This document shows positions 29,638 to 41,930 of a stretch of 64,000 nucleotides of DNA, piece after piece; within the stretch, counting starts at the first letter, position 1, and each line of letters opens with the position of its first letter. Location of the stretch: NCBI GenBank assembly GCA_034190875.2, contig CM067345.1:28926850-28990849 (forward strand), read 5' to 3'. A program made the position numbers and the translations under genes. The stretch is from Urechis unicinctus. Its lineage: Eukaryota; Annelida; Polychaeta; Xenopneusta; Urechidae. The notes under the pieces were generated by a model, which was not told the origin of the DNA, searched no databases, and worked only from the letters and a program-made list of their open reading frames with translations.

Positions 29638-30160
29638 AAAGCCCGTCAGTGTTATCAACAGGCTGGCATGGACGTGATGAGCCCGTCAGTGTCATCAGCA
29701 GTCTGGCATGGACGTGATGAGCCCGTCACTGTCATCAGCAGTCTGGCATGGACGTGATGAGCCCGTCACCGCCATCAGTAACTTGGTATGGACGTGATGA
29801 ACGCGTCACTTCCATTAGTAGCCTGGCATGGACGTGATGAGCCCGTCACCGCCATCAGCAGCTGTGGCATGGGCGTGATGATTAGCCCGTCACCGCCAGA
29901 AGCGGCCTGGCATGGACGTTATGAGCCCGTCAGTGTCATCAGCAGCCTGACATAAACGTGATGAGCCCGTCAGTGTTATCAGCAGTCTGGCATGGACGTG
30001 ATGAGCCCGTCACCGCCATCAGCAGCCTGACATCGACGTGATGAGCTCGCCACTGCCATCAACAGCCTGGCATGGACGTGATGAGCCCGTCAGTGTCATC
30101 AGCAGCCTGACATAGACGTGATGAGCCCGTCAGTGTCATTAGCAGCCTGGCATTAGCAGT
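29638..30160. repeat. 40-bp minisatellite, about 13 copies
   Basis: The unit is agcccgtcagtgtcatcagc followed by agcctggcatggacgtgatg. Copies start about every 40 bp from 29640 to 30123, with a few of 41-42 bp. They differ mainly in the tgtcatc/cgccatc segment. Confidence 0.95.
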
Positions 30161-33100
30161 TGACTGCCTGCTTCCTACAACATTACGACGTTGCCATCAA
30201 TTAAATGCTGCTGAAATGCACAACCTTTACGACTACACTTCATACACATCACGATGGATGCGCTGATGACATGTCGCCATGCTGGATAACCCCATGAAGG
30301 TATGCCGCAATGACGCCCGCTAGTGTGGCCGGGATTTGACCTAAAAGTGTACCGAATAATGTACCTGGTGGGAAAAGCTGACCATCAGACATGGATTCAT
30401 CGAGCACATCATCATGGTACACCTGATGGTTAGCAGGTCAGCGACTAAATCGAATCAATTCCTTTTTCTGCGCATCCTACCTGGTAGCGGGCCGGGACCA
30501 GCTTCTATTCACATTTGTTGATTATTATCTCGAAGTTATAAGGGTGAGGAGCGCCTATTTTAATGTAAAGACATTATATTTTACCAAGAGCCTTCCTTGC
30601 TGCGATCCCTCACCAGAGAGCGCAACCCACGCCTCCTCCTCCGCTCTCTCCTCCCAATCAACGCATCCCTCTCCTCCCAACCGCCTCCGCCTCCCCTCCC
30701 AACCCACGCCTCCGCCTCCGCCCTCACCTCTCACGTGGGTGATGTTATGCATTATTCCGTGGGCATTGTTCTACATCAACCCGTGGATGCTGTTTTACAT
30801 CATATCGTGGCTGCTCAGTGTATCTGGTATTCATCCATAGAATTCGAGTGGTACATTTCGAATCCGTCGTTTGCAATTGATATGTGCCATGTCAAATGGG
30901 TTGATAATGCTGTTCAAACCCTTTTATCTAGTTGATGCCCAATGAATCTTCGTTCCAGGAAAGTGAATAAGATTAATTTGGTGATAGTGACTTCACCAAC
31001 AATTTACAGGCCATCTGCATATCGTCAGGGATTTCAGTCGATAATACGACTAAAACCTGGCCATTCGATATAGTTTGTTTTGATAGCAAAACCTTAGCAT
31101 GCGAAGTATTTATATGTAACACAGAACAAAACCAACATATGTAAGTTATTCAATTCCACGTCTGAATTAGTCTGCTTCTACGATTGCAGTTTAACCGGTA
31201 GCATTACTGATCACATGTTTACCCATGAGACAAGGTCAGTGTTGTACGCATGCGCAGTTCAAATTTTTAAAAATCACACGACCATCCAAATGACACAGAC
31301 TCTCATGGTCTCTCTGCAAAATTACCCCCGTTAGCGTTAAGGAAGATGGAAGATCAAACCGAGTTTCGGTTCCCCCAGTGTGTCAAAAGGTTGCAAACAT
31401 TGAAATATTCGACCCGAGAGTTTCACTGAAACATTAATGCTCCCCATCCCCTCTTTATGGAATTAACGGTAATCATGACATCGTTGAGAGAGATTTGTTG
31501 AGAGAGATTGCTTGTTTTTGTCATATCTAGATACGGAAGTGACAACCCTAGGAATTTTGGTCGCCCGCAAAGTAACTTTAGTTATACCCTAAACTTCAAT
31601 GTCGAGAAAGTGAAATAGGCAGTCCTTACAAGTTTGCGTAAGGAAACCATAAAGGCCGTAGATGTGCGGCTAGACCATATAACATATTGTTTATTACATA
31701 TATGGCAGTCCCGTCCATTATACCGCTCCATGTATTGATCTTACACGGTCAAGCAAAACAAAGCAAGACGCTTTCTGTTCGCTGGTCCATTAAATACGAC
31801 AATTGCGAGCAACAGGCATGCAACTTTCTCACTCCACTTGCGTTCGACAATTGTCCTATCCATAACAGCTGTCAATGGAGTAATTTCCAGTCTTTTCATA
31901 CCATTAACTGTTTATCTTGCTATTATGAACCGTTTTTTGAATTTGAGAGAGCGCCAATTGAAGTGCCTATGTAACGTCGAATTGGTCTACACCTAATGGG
32001 GCCTCATGCTCTATCCTATATTATGTTAGCATATACATGGCCGCAGTGGTTTCTGACTTCCGGTGGGTAGTGTAATACTCCGTATGTCAATGCTGAAATG
32101 CAGCCTGAAAGCGTACACCAATTGTTGGTATGGTTGTTGAACTACTTTTGTCTGTTGTTAACATATTTTGGTAAGTACCAAACTGGATGGTTTACTTTCT
32201 ATTTCGGAGCCAATAACAATAATTGCTTAGTTGTAGTGATTAGTTGAACATATCTTAGTTGATCAATTGCTTCATTGCTTGTATGGAGCAACATGCAGTC
32301 TTGAACCATGTGCATTGAAATACATTTAATATGCTTTTGTGTTAAGATAATGAACAAAGCATGCCTGCTAGAAAATCACAGATTATTATTTTATTATATT
32401 CTCATTTGTATTGGTTTATGATAACGATTTATATTGGAGATGAAGATACAATTACAGCTTATGGCGATTGTTAACATAGTTGAACGTTATGATGCAAACT
32501 TGCAGATATCGCGACGGCATTTTCGGGCTGCTTGTTACATTTGTCGTTGTGATAATGTACTTTGCTCTGTTTTGAGATTCCCGTTGATAGCCAGTCCGCG
32601 ATGATCGGATTGATTGACGACATTGTAGACATGGGTCTGCATGACGACGGATAGACAATTACTGACGTATTAAGGACAAACTGAGAACTTTAGTCGATGT
32701 TTGTAGTTGTCAACGATGCGACGGTACATTGTTCCTTTTAAGTATGTCTACACAGTTTATTAAATGACGATAGTGGTTACGTTCGGATTTGTTTACTGCC
32801 CTTTGTTGGTTTACCGACTGTCATATGGTAAATTTGCCTCAGTTAATTGAACAGAGATCCGACGAATTGGACGATTACATAAAGAGTATAGCATCTGTCT
32901 TGCAATATACCTGTATTTACCGTATTGAACAATCTTGTCAATGTGACCAAACTAGTTGCTAGCGTACTCACTCAATACTCCTGTTACTGCACACAAGTGT
33001 CTATTACAACACCCTCTTCCGTGTGCATTGTTTAGCAGCAATTCATTAAAAACCTTTTTGCTAATAGACAAGTCTGTTGCCCACATAAATGATGTATGGT

Positions 33101-35023
33101 TAGCACAAACAATTCGTTGTTTGTTGTGAGGTTAGCAAATACAAACTCCATTCAGTTTTCGGTCGTCATTTGGAGTAATTTACACAGTATATATTTGCAA
33201 ATGCAGGTCAATCAGGCTGCTATAATGAGGTACCGTTACAGGTAACCGTGTGACCTAACTAGTCTATATTCATTGATAATTTGTTCATTGAGCTTTGGAC
33301 ATGCTTAAATAATTCATATGCCTTAATAGACTATGTTATGAGGAGGACAATGAAGTAAGTTAGAGATGGGAACATATAAATAAGCAGACAATTTGCGTTT
33401 TTATTCTAACATTCACCACATTATAGGGGAAATGAAGCACTTTTTGCATTTTCGGTCAAGTAAGTTAAGTCGGATTCATTTTCTGTTTACTGATCAACGT
33501 TTTGACACAAATAGTGTTGAAATGTCAAGTTATTCACACATTGTTGCAGCCGATCAATTTAACCTAAACTTTTATTACCATTGCTACTGCTGTGCGCCGA
33601 ATTGCGCTAAATGATTTTCTTTTGTGCTAATAAAGGCGAAGCCGTTAGATCGTTGGTCTTGACTGGTGCCTCATTAATACGACACAAATCAGCCAACACC
33701 GCCGGGATCACGTCAATGCGGATTTCCGTTTGGGATACACAAACTGTTGCCTAGATTTCATATTCCTTCAACAGAGGCGAGTCATCGACTAATGAAGACC
33801 TTTCCAAACCCATGTAAAACATCATCTTATATGTTGTTATGTAAACTGTTCTGGCCGTCAGCTTCACAGTACTAGCGCTTTTCAGTACCATCTTCGTGTA
33901 TATGAAGTGGCTCATCGAACCCTTGTCATTACAATTCGCGCTTTATTCCTTCAACAGAGGTGAGTCATCGACTAATGAAGACCTTTCCATACCCATACCT
34001 TTATTACTTTATCTGCCAGATCAATAGTTTTATCTGCCAGATCAATAGTTGCTTTGGCTAGTTCCGGATGTCGAAATTAGCCTTATATTTCCATTCACGA
34101 ATTTGCACATTCAACAGAAAACTTTGGAGAACTAACCTCTGGAGCAGAATACGGTCGGCTCGTGTATGCCCACGAATATACGCAAGGTTTGTGTGCATGG
34201 GTGGGGAGCGTTGAGGGGGCGTGGATGGTACTCACATGTGGGTGACATCAATATGCGTCCGCGGGAAAGGTCCCGTGGGAACCTAGGATTGACGGCAGAA
34301 GGATCTACGGTCGTTCAAGTTTTTCAATAAGACGTGCGACTGCTTCTATAGTGCTTTGGAAGATTTGTTATAATTCATGCTTCCTCGGGGTGCCAGTGAT
34401 AAACAATGAGGATTTCAGCCGAGTTTAAGCTTGTACCAATGCGTCGTTGTTACAGGGATAAATCGCTTCTCTATAATGATAACGTTACCTTGTTACCCTA
34501 TGAAAACCGGTAATGTATTCATGTATTACGGAGTCAGCACCTGACCTTTTATTCCGTCACATGTGCTATCTGACAACTTATCAGCCAGTTTTATGCCTAC
34601 CATATCTCTTATCTGGTTATTCGCCACATCTCCCGCGTATCTCTGTGTCAACTGTGTTTCGAGTATTGGCATGCCACGATCACTATCGAATGCTGGGGAC
34701 CAGAGACGAGTTAGTTCAATTTCTGTTCGATATTCACAACACTTGCTGTGGACTGTGGCAGACCGCGTGAGCAGCTCTACGATGTGACGTCACCATATAG
34801 CAGGCGGCTGGTGGGAGAATGTCAAGCGGAGGGGAACCTCGTGGTGTCAGTTGCTGGAAGGAAAGTTGGCACAGTTTTAGTCGCACGCTGCGGGTTAACA
34901 GGTGAGCTAGGAAGGAGGCTGAACGTTGACTTGGTGTGACAGGGTAGGCTCCCCGGTCAGCGCAGTGCCATTCGACCAGGCTTTGTGTGGTGTAAAGAGG
35001 ACTTATAATTGGAGACATTCCTT
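30161..35023. other. Intergenic, no recognisable gene
   Basis: No gene supported. It contains CT-rich low-complexity sequence at 30600-30730, a direct repeat at 33762-33998 and a 22-bp tandem duplication (tttatctgccagatcaatag) at about 34009-34050. The stretch just before 35024 must include the promoter and 5' untranslated region of GPCR B, but no TATA or initiator can be defended. Confidence 0.5.
33762..33998 (+). repeat. Short direct repeat pair
   Basis: attccttcaacagagg.gagtcatcgactaatgaagacctttcca occurs at about 33762 and again at about 33945 with two mismatches. About 130 bp of unrelated sequence separates the copies. Confidence 0.8.
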
Positions 35024-36136
35024 ATGGATAACTTAACTTTCTTAAGAATACAAAATGTGACGAACGTTGGAAACACAGTTTGGCCGCAAGATGTAAACGT
35101 GACAGAGACACCAGGTCCGACTTGCGTTATTGATGCGTTTGATCTCGTCGTGAACGTGCTGATTACGGGTGTGTTGTGTATCTTTGGCCTGATTGGTAAC
35201 ACACTATCTATTGTCGTCTTGAGATATGAAAGATCCAGCCAGGCAGCTATATTCCTTCTCCAGTCGTTGGCCGTGTCTGATAATCTGCTTCTCGTATTGG
35301 TGTTTACGACCGTTACATTGGCGTCTGGTATTTATCCCAGAATATGCTTGACAAGTTTACCGTCAGCATATCCCTATATCATCAAATACGTGAACCCGGT
35401 AGGTTACACAGCACAGGCCGCTATCATATGGATGACAGTTCTCATCGCATTCAACCGTTACGTGGCCATCTGTAAACCATTCCAAGCCAACAGCTGGATT
35501 ACACTTACACGGACGAAGCTGCAAGTACTGGTTGTTGCTGTGTCAGCTGTTATCTTCAATGTTCCCAGAGTATTTCAGGTGAATATTAAGTATAAAAACA
35601 ATGGCACTGTTGTTGCTGTTAAGCCTACGTCTATTGGTCGTGGCAGCGTGTTCAGCAAAGTGTACACAGAGGGAATATACACAATTCTAGTTCTTATTCT
35701 ACCGCTTCTAATCCTCGTTGTTTTGAAAGTCAAGCCAATAAGGGAGTTGTACAGGATGCGAAACAGCATTCGTAAAAGCATCGTAAGCGGACGCACCAGT
35801 TCCGAGGAGAACATTTCCCTTATCATGGTGCTTATCATCATCATTCAGGTAATATGTCACACGCCAGATCGTATTTACGGCTTGCTTGTCATCTACGCCG
35901 GTTACAGTGAACATGTTCCGTACTATTTCCAGAGTATTTGTAATTTATTGGTCACCTTTAATTCCAGTACTAACTTCATTATATATTACGTCCTGCGCAG
36001 AAGATTTAGAAATATAATTCTCTATCGCCTATGTAAGACTAAAGCCTCACAGGATTATCTCGATGGAAGTTTTAGAGGCAATACAGCGCCTCTTGTTGAG
36101 CGACACAGCAGCGCTAGACAATCTAGCCGGTTTTGA
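35024..36136 (+). CDS. FMRFamide-receptor-like class A GPCR (B)
   Basis: An intact intronless frame of 370 residues from the first ATG. The frame is open a few codons further upstream, but only to a TTG, so I start at 35024. The N-terminus has three Asn-x-Thr sites. Seven hydrophobic segments are spaced exactly as in receptor A from TM1 through TM4. Landmarks: GNTLS in TM1, LAVSD in TM2, FNRY (143-146) for DRY, FNVPRVF after TM4, LPLLILVVLK in TM5, CHTPDR (278-283) in TM6 and FNSSTNFIIYY (312-322) in TM7. The tail is Ser/Arg-rich (HSSARQSSR). Inferred to be a plasma-membrane neuropeptide receptor; ligand unknown. As in A, the second extracellular loop has no cysteine. It lies in the left arm of the large palindrome; receptor C is its inverted relative. 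Confidence 0.93.
   Translation: MDNLTFLRIQNVTNVGNTVWPQDVNVTETPGPTCVIDAFDLVVNVLITGVLCIFGLIGNTLSIVVLRYERSSQAAIFLLQSLAVSDNLLLVLVFTTVTLASGIYPRICLTSLPSAYPYIIKYVNPVGYTAQAAIIWMTVLIAFNRYVAICKPFQANSWITLTRTKLQVLVVAVSAVIFNVPRVFQVNIKYKNNGTVVAVKPTSIGRGSVFSKVYTEGIYTILVLILPLLILVVLKVKPIRELYRMRNSIRKSIVSGRTSSEENISLIMVLIIIIQVICHTPDRIYGLLVIYAGYSEHVPYYFQSICNLLVTFNSSTNFIIYYVLRRRFRNIILYRLCKTKASQDYLDGSFRGNTAPLVERHSSARQSSRF
35115..36030 (+). repeat. Palindrome arm block a, left (partner 54320-55250)
   Basis: The coding sequence of receptor B from just before TM1 to just after TM7 is nearly identical, in inverted orientation, to 55250-54320. Similarity stops abruptly upstream in the N-terminal codons and downstream in the cytoplasmic tail. 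Confidence 0.9.
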
Positions 36137-36354
36137 TAAGCGTGCAGTTTGTTTATACTATGATCATTAAGTCATGAACCTGCTTAAATATTTTAAATAA
36201 TCAAATTTGTGTTAAACAATGAAGAACACCGGTAATTACATAAAGTGTGTGTATGTAAAATAATATACATCGTTGACTCTACATAGCATAATAACGGATG
36301 TGTTTTGTTATTGCTGGTGCCATTGGGAAACGACTATTGTACTCTTCTTTAAAC

Positions 36355-36360
36355 AATAAA
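36355..36360 (+). promoter_or_regulatory. Candidate polyadenylation signal of GPCR B
   Basis: AATAAA lies 219 bp after the receptor stop codon and just before a MITE-like insertion. It is the first AATAAA seen downstream on this strand. Confidence 0.5.
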
Positions 36361-36401
36361 CTCAGAATATGACAGTGATTGGTCCAAAGCACAGTTGTTA
36401 T

Positions 36402-36567
36402 CAGGGGCGTAGCTGGGCCTATTACGAAATATAGGCCCACTTGGTATGGGGGGTTCGGGGGACCTCCCCCGAGATTTTTTTAAACTATAGATCCAATATG
36501 GTGCGATTCATTTTTGGAAACGATGTGTAGGCCCGGGCCTACCGTGCCTATTGGAGCTACGCCGATG
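36402..36567. mobile_element. MITE-like element with 5-bp target duplication, hAT-like ends
   Basis: It begins caggggcgtagct and ends agctacgccgatg, a 13-bp inverted repeat with two mismatches. Both sides are flanked by gttat (36397-36401 and 36568-36572). The 166-bp body is GC-rich (gggggttcgggggacctccc) and non-coding. CAGGGGCGTAGC ends are familiar from non-autonomous hAT elements of marine invertebrates. It is absent from the right palindrome arm. Confidence 0.7.
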
Positions 36568-36822
36568 GTTATAGCTGTTAACGGGAAATGACCTGATATC
36601 ATTGGGTCCCATTTTATAATTTTCTCAAATTGGGACGCAGTGTCCTCAAGGATCATCCGTTTGCTTTAGACATCCGAGCGATGCACGGTAACATGTGAGT
36701 TATGCCGCTGTTGAGATATCAAAACCTACTTGCATTTTATCCGTACACCAGGTCATTCGATCGAAAAGTGAAATGCTTGCTCATTTCATGTCAAAATGGT
36801 TCCATCTTCCACGTTTCAACGA

Positions 36823-37169
<347 letters not shown>

Positions 37170-37589
37170 TTACGCTTTATGCGCGCGTGATAACCATTTT
37201 GAGGTTGCGCTAGTCGAGCATTGGTATAGCAGTAGCCCTCGGATATCTCCTGCTTGTTATACTTTGACTTGTGTATTATTTCCAACAACACACTAATTTA
37301 CGAGCAACATAATTATATATTTTTATCAAGCAGGACGTGACACTTGATGGTTTATGTGTCCTCGTATCAATTTCAGTACAAAGATTTGTAAGTGACAAAG
37401 TGACATGCAAAGCATCACTGATTTATACACATTATTACAACACACAAACATCATTCAGTACTGATTGACAATTACCCGAAGGCACTTTACACAACGCAAT
37501 TCGTACAGTTCGTAGAAGGAACTATGCTAACAAATTATGCTAACAGATATGCACGTTATTAATCATTAAACGATTGAAGGCTACATTTC

Positions 37590-38140
37590 CGTTCTAGTGA
37601 GGTACAAAAAGGAGTTCCATAAGTTTGGTCCCTGGAATGTGATAAACTTTTTCGACTTATTCGATTTACATAGAGGTACAATTAGGAAATGTTCAAACAA
37701 GGTAGTATCGAGATTGGTCTATAGTTAGTTATGTGAGTCTTATTGCCAGATGTGTACTCTAGCGTAACGATGGCAATTTTGTTTTCATGAGGGAAAATTC
37801 CTAGCCTTAACGGCAAGTTGATTGTGAGTTACAGGGCTTTTACAAATGAATCACAGACACTTTACTGAACTTTTACTACATTACTACATATTATATTATT
37901 ATACAATTTAATTCAGAAACGTCTTGGAATTAAATTCAACAAATAACGCTGAAATATTACTGTGACGATCGGAGTCGTTGCATTTGTAATGTTTCCCGTA
38001 CTAATAAGGTCATCATTTCTCTTCTCCTTTATACATCCCCGTGTTAAGTTTATACTACTCTGATGGTACGTGTACATATTCTCGCAGTATTTCATCTGAT
38101 GACCGCCGAACATGACACCCCAGCTCATACTCTGCACATT
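37590..38140 (-). mobile_element. LINE reverse transcriptase remnant (left arm)
   Basis: The minus strand reads PLRLGIFPHENKIAIV and then THITNYRPISILPCLN (near 37700-37820), the start of a CR1/jockey-type LINE reverse transcriptase. It soon gives way to KFITFQGPKLWNSFLYL in another frame near 37615-37660, which is the C-terminal WNxLP-type motif. The catalytic core between them is missing. The open frame at 37913-38137 upstream may be linker sequence but is not diagnostic. Confidence 0.65.
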
Positions 38141-38967
38141 ATGTCTTTCATGTATTTGCTCTTACGGGTGACGGACAATGAACGTCACGCAACGCAACAT
38201 TTGCTACTTTTAAGACAAACGGAATAAATCGGAATAATTGCTTACTACTGTAGCTCCCATTTAAGGAAAACATTGAGCGGAAAGTGAGCGACCGTTGAAT
38301 GCTGATATAAATCCGTCCACCTTTAAAGTTCGTTTACATCGCACCCAGAATATTATGTATGCCAATGGTTGAAATGCAGTGTGCTCACTACCGGTTTTCT
38401 CAACAGATTGCTCATATAGGGCTGACGTCTTGTCTGCACGTCTGGGGGAAATTAATCAAAGGAACAAGTTTTCTTGATGGGGAAAGGAGCGTGGGTCAGT
38501 AGCACAGACTCTAGGAACTGCGCTGTTACAGAGAACGCGTACAGCCTGTATCGTCCAATTCCTGACAGCCAGTGCCTGGTGTGCCGCTGCGTGTGGCTGA
38601 TAACAACAGCGACATTACCGCTGCACCAGTCGAGCAATAACACGCAGTAACCTCATTCTCGTATACTTTCTGCCTTATTTGACAAAACATGACGCATAAA
38701 TATAACTACGACAATCGGGGACCATAGGCCGTTAATTTGTCAGGGCAACGACTTATGGATCACACAGAAATGTCATCATTTACTTTTTCTATCACACGTC
38801 TATACTACTCCAATGTCAAACTATGCAAATAGTCTGTATCACGTATTCGTTCGCACGGATGTGGATCTACGAACATGACGCACCGCGGCTTTCAGGACTC
38901 TCCAGACTTATGTTACTGATCAGAATAATTGCTCATTAATCTGGTTCAGATTCCGTTAAAACCTTCT

Positions 38968-40839
38968 TACTGTAAGGCAGAAAAAAACCCGAACTAGCTA
39001 TGAGGATGGGCCGGTGGCATGCGAGCGGCAGTTACATGGTGACAAGAGGAATTTATCATCAAAAATATTAAAGTATTCACAGGAGGCAATTTTTGTGATA
39101 CTATCCCATGAAAGTCTATCTCCATGCAAGTGACATTTACCTCATTAGAATCATATGCCTACGGAATAATCACCTCTTTCTCTCAGTAGTACTTGAGATA
39201 ACATACCCCCAACTCTCATTCGGCACTACAGGACGCCTTGACTAGACAATTTGCGGCGATGGAGAGCACTCATATACAGCGGATGTAGATGAACATGGCA
39301 CCGTTTTGATCGCCCGGCAACTGACAGAATCACGGAGGCTGATTAAGATCGAAGCGCTAAATGTCTTTACTTTCCATGGATTTTTTTTTCAATAAGGAAA
39401 GCACCGTTAGCTCGCTGCGTGATCACCGAGTGAGAAGCGTAGCCATCAACATTGTATTAATCAGAACATAGTCATTCACACCGAATAACCACGAAATACC
39501 ACAGGACTTCAACAATTACATAAGTTAGCTTTCGTGTTAATTGAGCTGCATCACTGATGAGTTGATCCCACAGCTAACCATTGATTGAATTATATATGAA
39601 TTTACCGAGTAAATATAGCACACCTGAGCGCCGGCTTACAGAACGAGGGAGCATCAAGAATTTTGGATTGTTTAGGAGTGGTTTTTGAAACCGGAATCAT
39701 ACACCCGCAAATCCTGTGTTATGAAACAATCATGTGCTGATTCTGTCAAAACCAACGATATATCAAATGCGTGTTGCACCGTTTGTGACACGACGAGGGC
39801 GCTGATGACACGGTATCAGTTGGTGCGGCACAGGCGACAGCGGTATAGCTGCTTAATCGCCATTACGCAAATTAGTCGTGTACGTGAGAAAAGTTAATAT
39901 GGTGAATGGGAAAACTCCCTCGGGACAAGGCGTGTAAATCTATTGCCAATGACCACATTATGAAGTTGTTGTAAACATCAGCCTAACATTAATGCTGACA
40001 ATGTTAACGGCGTTAGTGCAGCCCATCTGTAACTGCAGTGTTAGACAGCCAGAAGCAGTATTGTGTATGATATTGTCACTATTCAATGGCGCTAATACAA
40101 ACGGTCCTTAACAGTAGCACATAAAGAAATCTTGACTAGATAAAATGGGTGCATAGGTTCGGAAGGTAATTTTGCGGCTAGCATGGCGCCAGGTTTCAAA
40201 CCTTATTCATCTAGCGTCGTTGTTGTCTATGAGGATATTTAAATATATGCCATAACCGTATACCTACATTCTGCCAGAGATTATTTTCATAACATGCGGT
40301 CGATCCCCAAGTCAGCCACCAAGTCGACCACCAACAGAATGTAGCCATGTCAGCAAGAATGATGCTGAGTCAGCTTTTATCACGTCGTCATACGCGGGGT
40401 ACGCACGATGTCCGTATGTACGCTAATGGACGGCGAGGAAATACTCAGTTATCATGACTTCAACCGACCAATCAACCTGGTGTGTTTCGTCTGATGTTAT
40501 AGGTCGACTCATGTGGCATTTTAACTGTTGGCATGATGAACTATTGATATTGGCATTGCCTCATTGGTGCTACATTATAGATTATATCACAATAATGGCG
40601 CAGTTGCATCGGATGACCCGAGTGGCACATGTTGAACAACATTTGACATCCTCTCGTCCGACACCTTTAATAGGTTTACCTGATTAATTTTGTATGGCGG
40701 CAATCAATAACGCGTCGCGTGCTGTCCTAAATCGAAAATGCAGCGACAATGATAATATTCCGTTGCAATAACGGTAGCTGATGTGATCCTCAACCAGTAT
40801 TGCTACCAAAATTCTACAATATTTCAATATAGTTCTTCC
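38968..40839. other. Intergenic, no recognisable gene
   Basis: Lies between palindrome blocks b and c. I found no inverted match to 49930-51430. No gene seen. Confidence 0.5.
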
Positions 40840-41930
40840 CTTAAGCTGTCAGATGTTATCTTAAATATTGAATGATACCAACATGTTTTCAAAACGGCTC
40901 CCAAATTTCTACAATGATTCTCCAACAAAATTATCCCATGAACTTGTCTCAATAGTGCTACAATCATTCTACCATAATGCTACCTTGAACCATGATCTTG
41001 AACCAATAATACTATCATAGTGCAACCCAACTGTTCCCTTAATGCTACCATTATGCAATCACGTGTAATCTTGAATCAACAATGTAAACAATTGTACTAC
41101 CATAGTGCTTTATAATACTACTATAATGCTTCCTAATACTACCGCAATGCTTAAAAAACTACCACAATGCTTTATCATATTATCATAATGCTTCATATCT
41201 CTTCCATAATGCTTAATAAAACTATGACAATGTTTCTTAACACCACAATAATGCTTTATCATAAAACCATAATGCTTCATGATACTACCTTATGCTTCAT
41301 TAAGTCGCACATGGCCTTGGATGTCGAAAGCGACTCAAAATTAGAAAAACAAACAAACATATGCTTCATTATAATACCATAATGTTTCATGATACTGCCA
41401 TTATATTCATAACACTACCATAAGGCGTTATAATACTACCATAATGCCTTATATTCTTCCCATAATGCTTCATAAAACTACCACAATGCTTCATAAAACC
41501 ACCCAAATTCTTTATTATATTACCATAATGTTTCATGATGCTACCGTTATACTTCATAATACTACCATAATGCTTCATGATACTGCCATTATTTTCATAA
41601 TATTACCATAATGTTGCATAAAACTTCATTAATGCTTCATAATACTGCCTTAATGCTTCATAATACAACCATAATGCTTCATGATACTACCATAATGCTT
41701 CATGATACTACCATGATGCTTTATAATACTACCTACATGCTCCATAACAATGCAATAATGCTTTATGGTACAACCACAATGCTTCATAATACTATCATAA
41801 TGCTTCATGGTACAACCATAATGCTTCATAATACTATCATAATGCTTCATGGTACTACCATAATGCTTCATGGCACTACCATAATGCTTCATGATGCTAC
41901 CATAATCCGTCATCATACTACTGTCCGGAG
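40840..41930 (+). repeat. Palindrome arm block c, left: 21-bp minisatellite and flank
   Basis: The flank (40840-41100) matches the complement of 49930-49580: accataatgctacctt, gatcttgaaccaataatact and caacccaa.tgttccctt. The array of about 21-bp units (accataatgcttcatgatact) fills about 41100-41915. It carries a 58-bp insertion at 41302-41359. Both strands are long open frames with a 7-residue period, which I treat as a by-product. Confidence 0.88.
41302..41359 (+). mobile_element. Short retroposed insertion in the minisatellite
   Basis: 58 bp starting aagtcgcacatggccttgga and ending in an A-rich (aaac)n-like tail interrupt the array. Both sides carry tatgcttcatt (41291-41301 and 41360-41370). 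The matching place in the right arm lacks it. The duplication could simply be array sequence, so the retroposon reading is an inference. Confidence 0.4.

Noticed and set aside
29638..30160. CRISPR array
   Set aside because: Units are contiguous 40-mers with variation inside the unit; there are no unique spacers and no cas genes, and the DNA is animal.
35009..35023. Upstream start for receptor B adding five residues
   Set aside because: The codon at 35009 is TTG; the first ATG in frame is at 35024.
37913..38643. Conserved small proteins shared by both palindrome arms (also 51748-52534)
   Set aside because: Conservation is explained by the recent inverted duplication; part of it overlaps LINE sequence and the frames have no other support.
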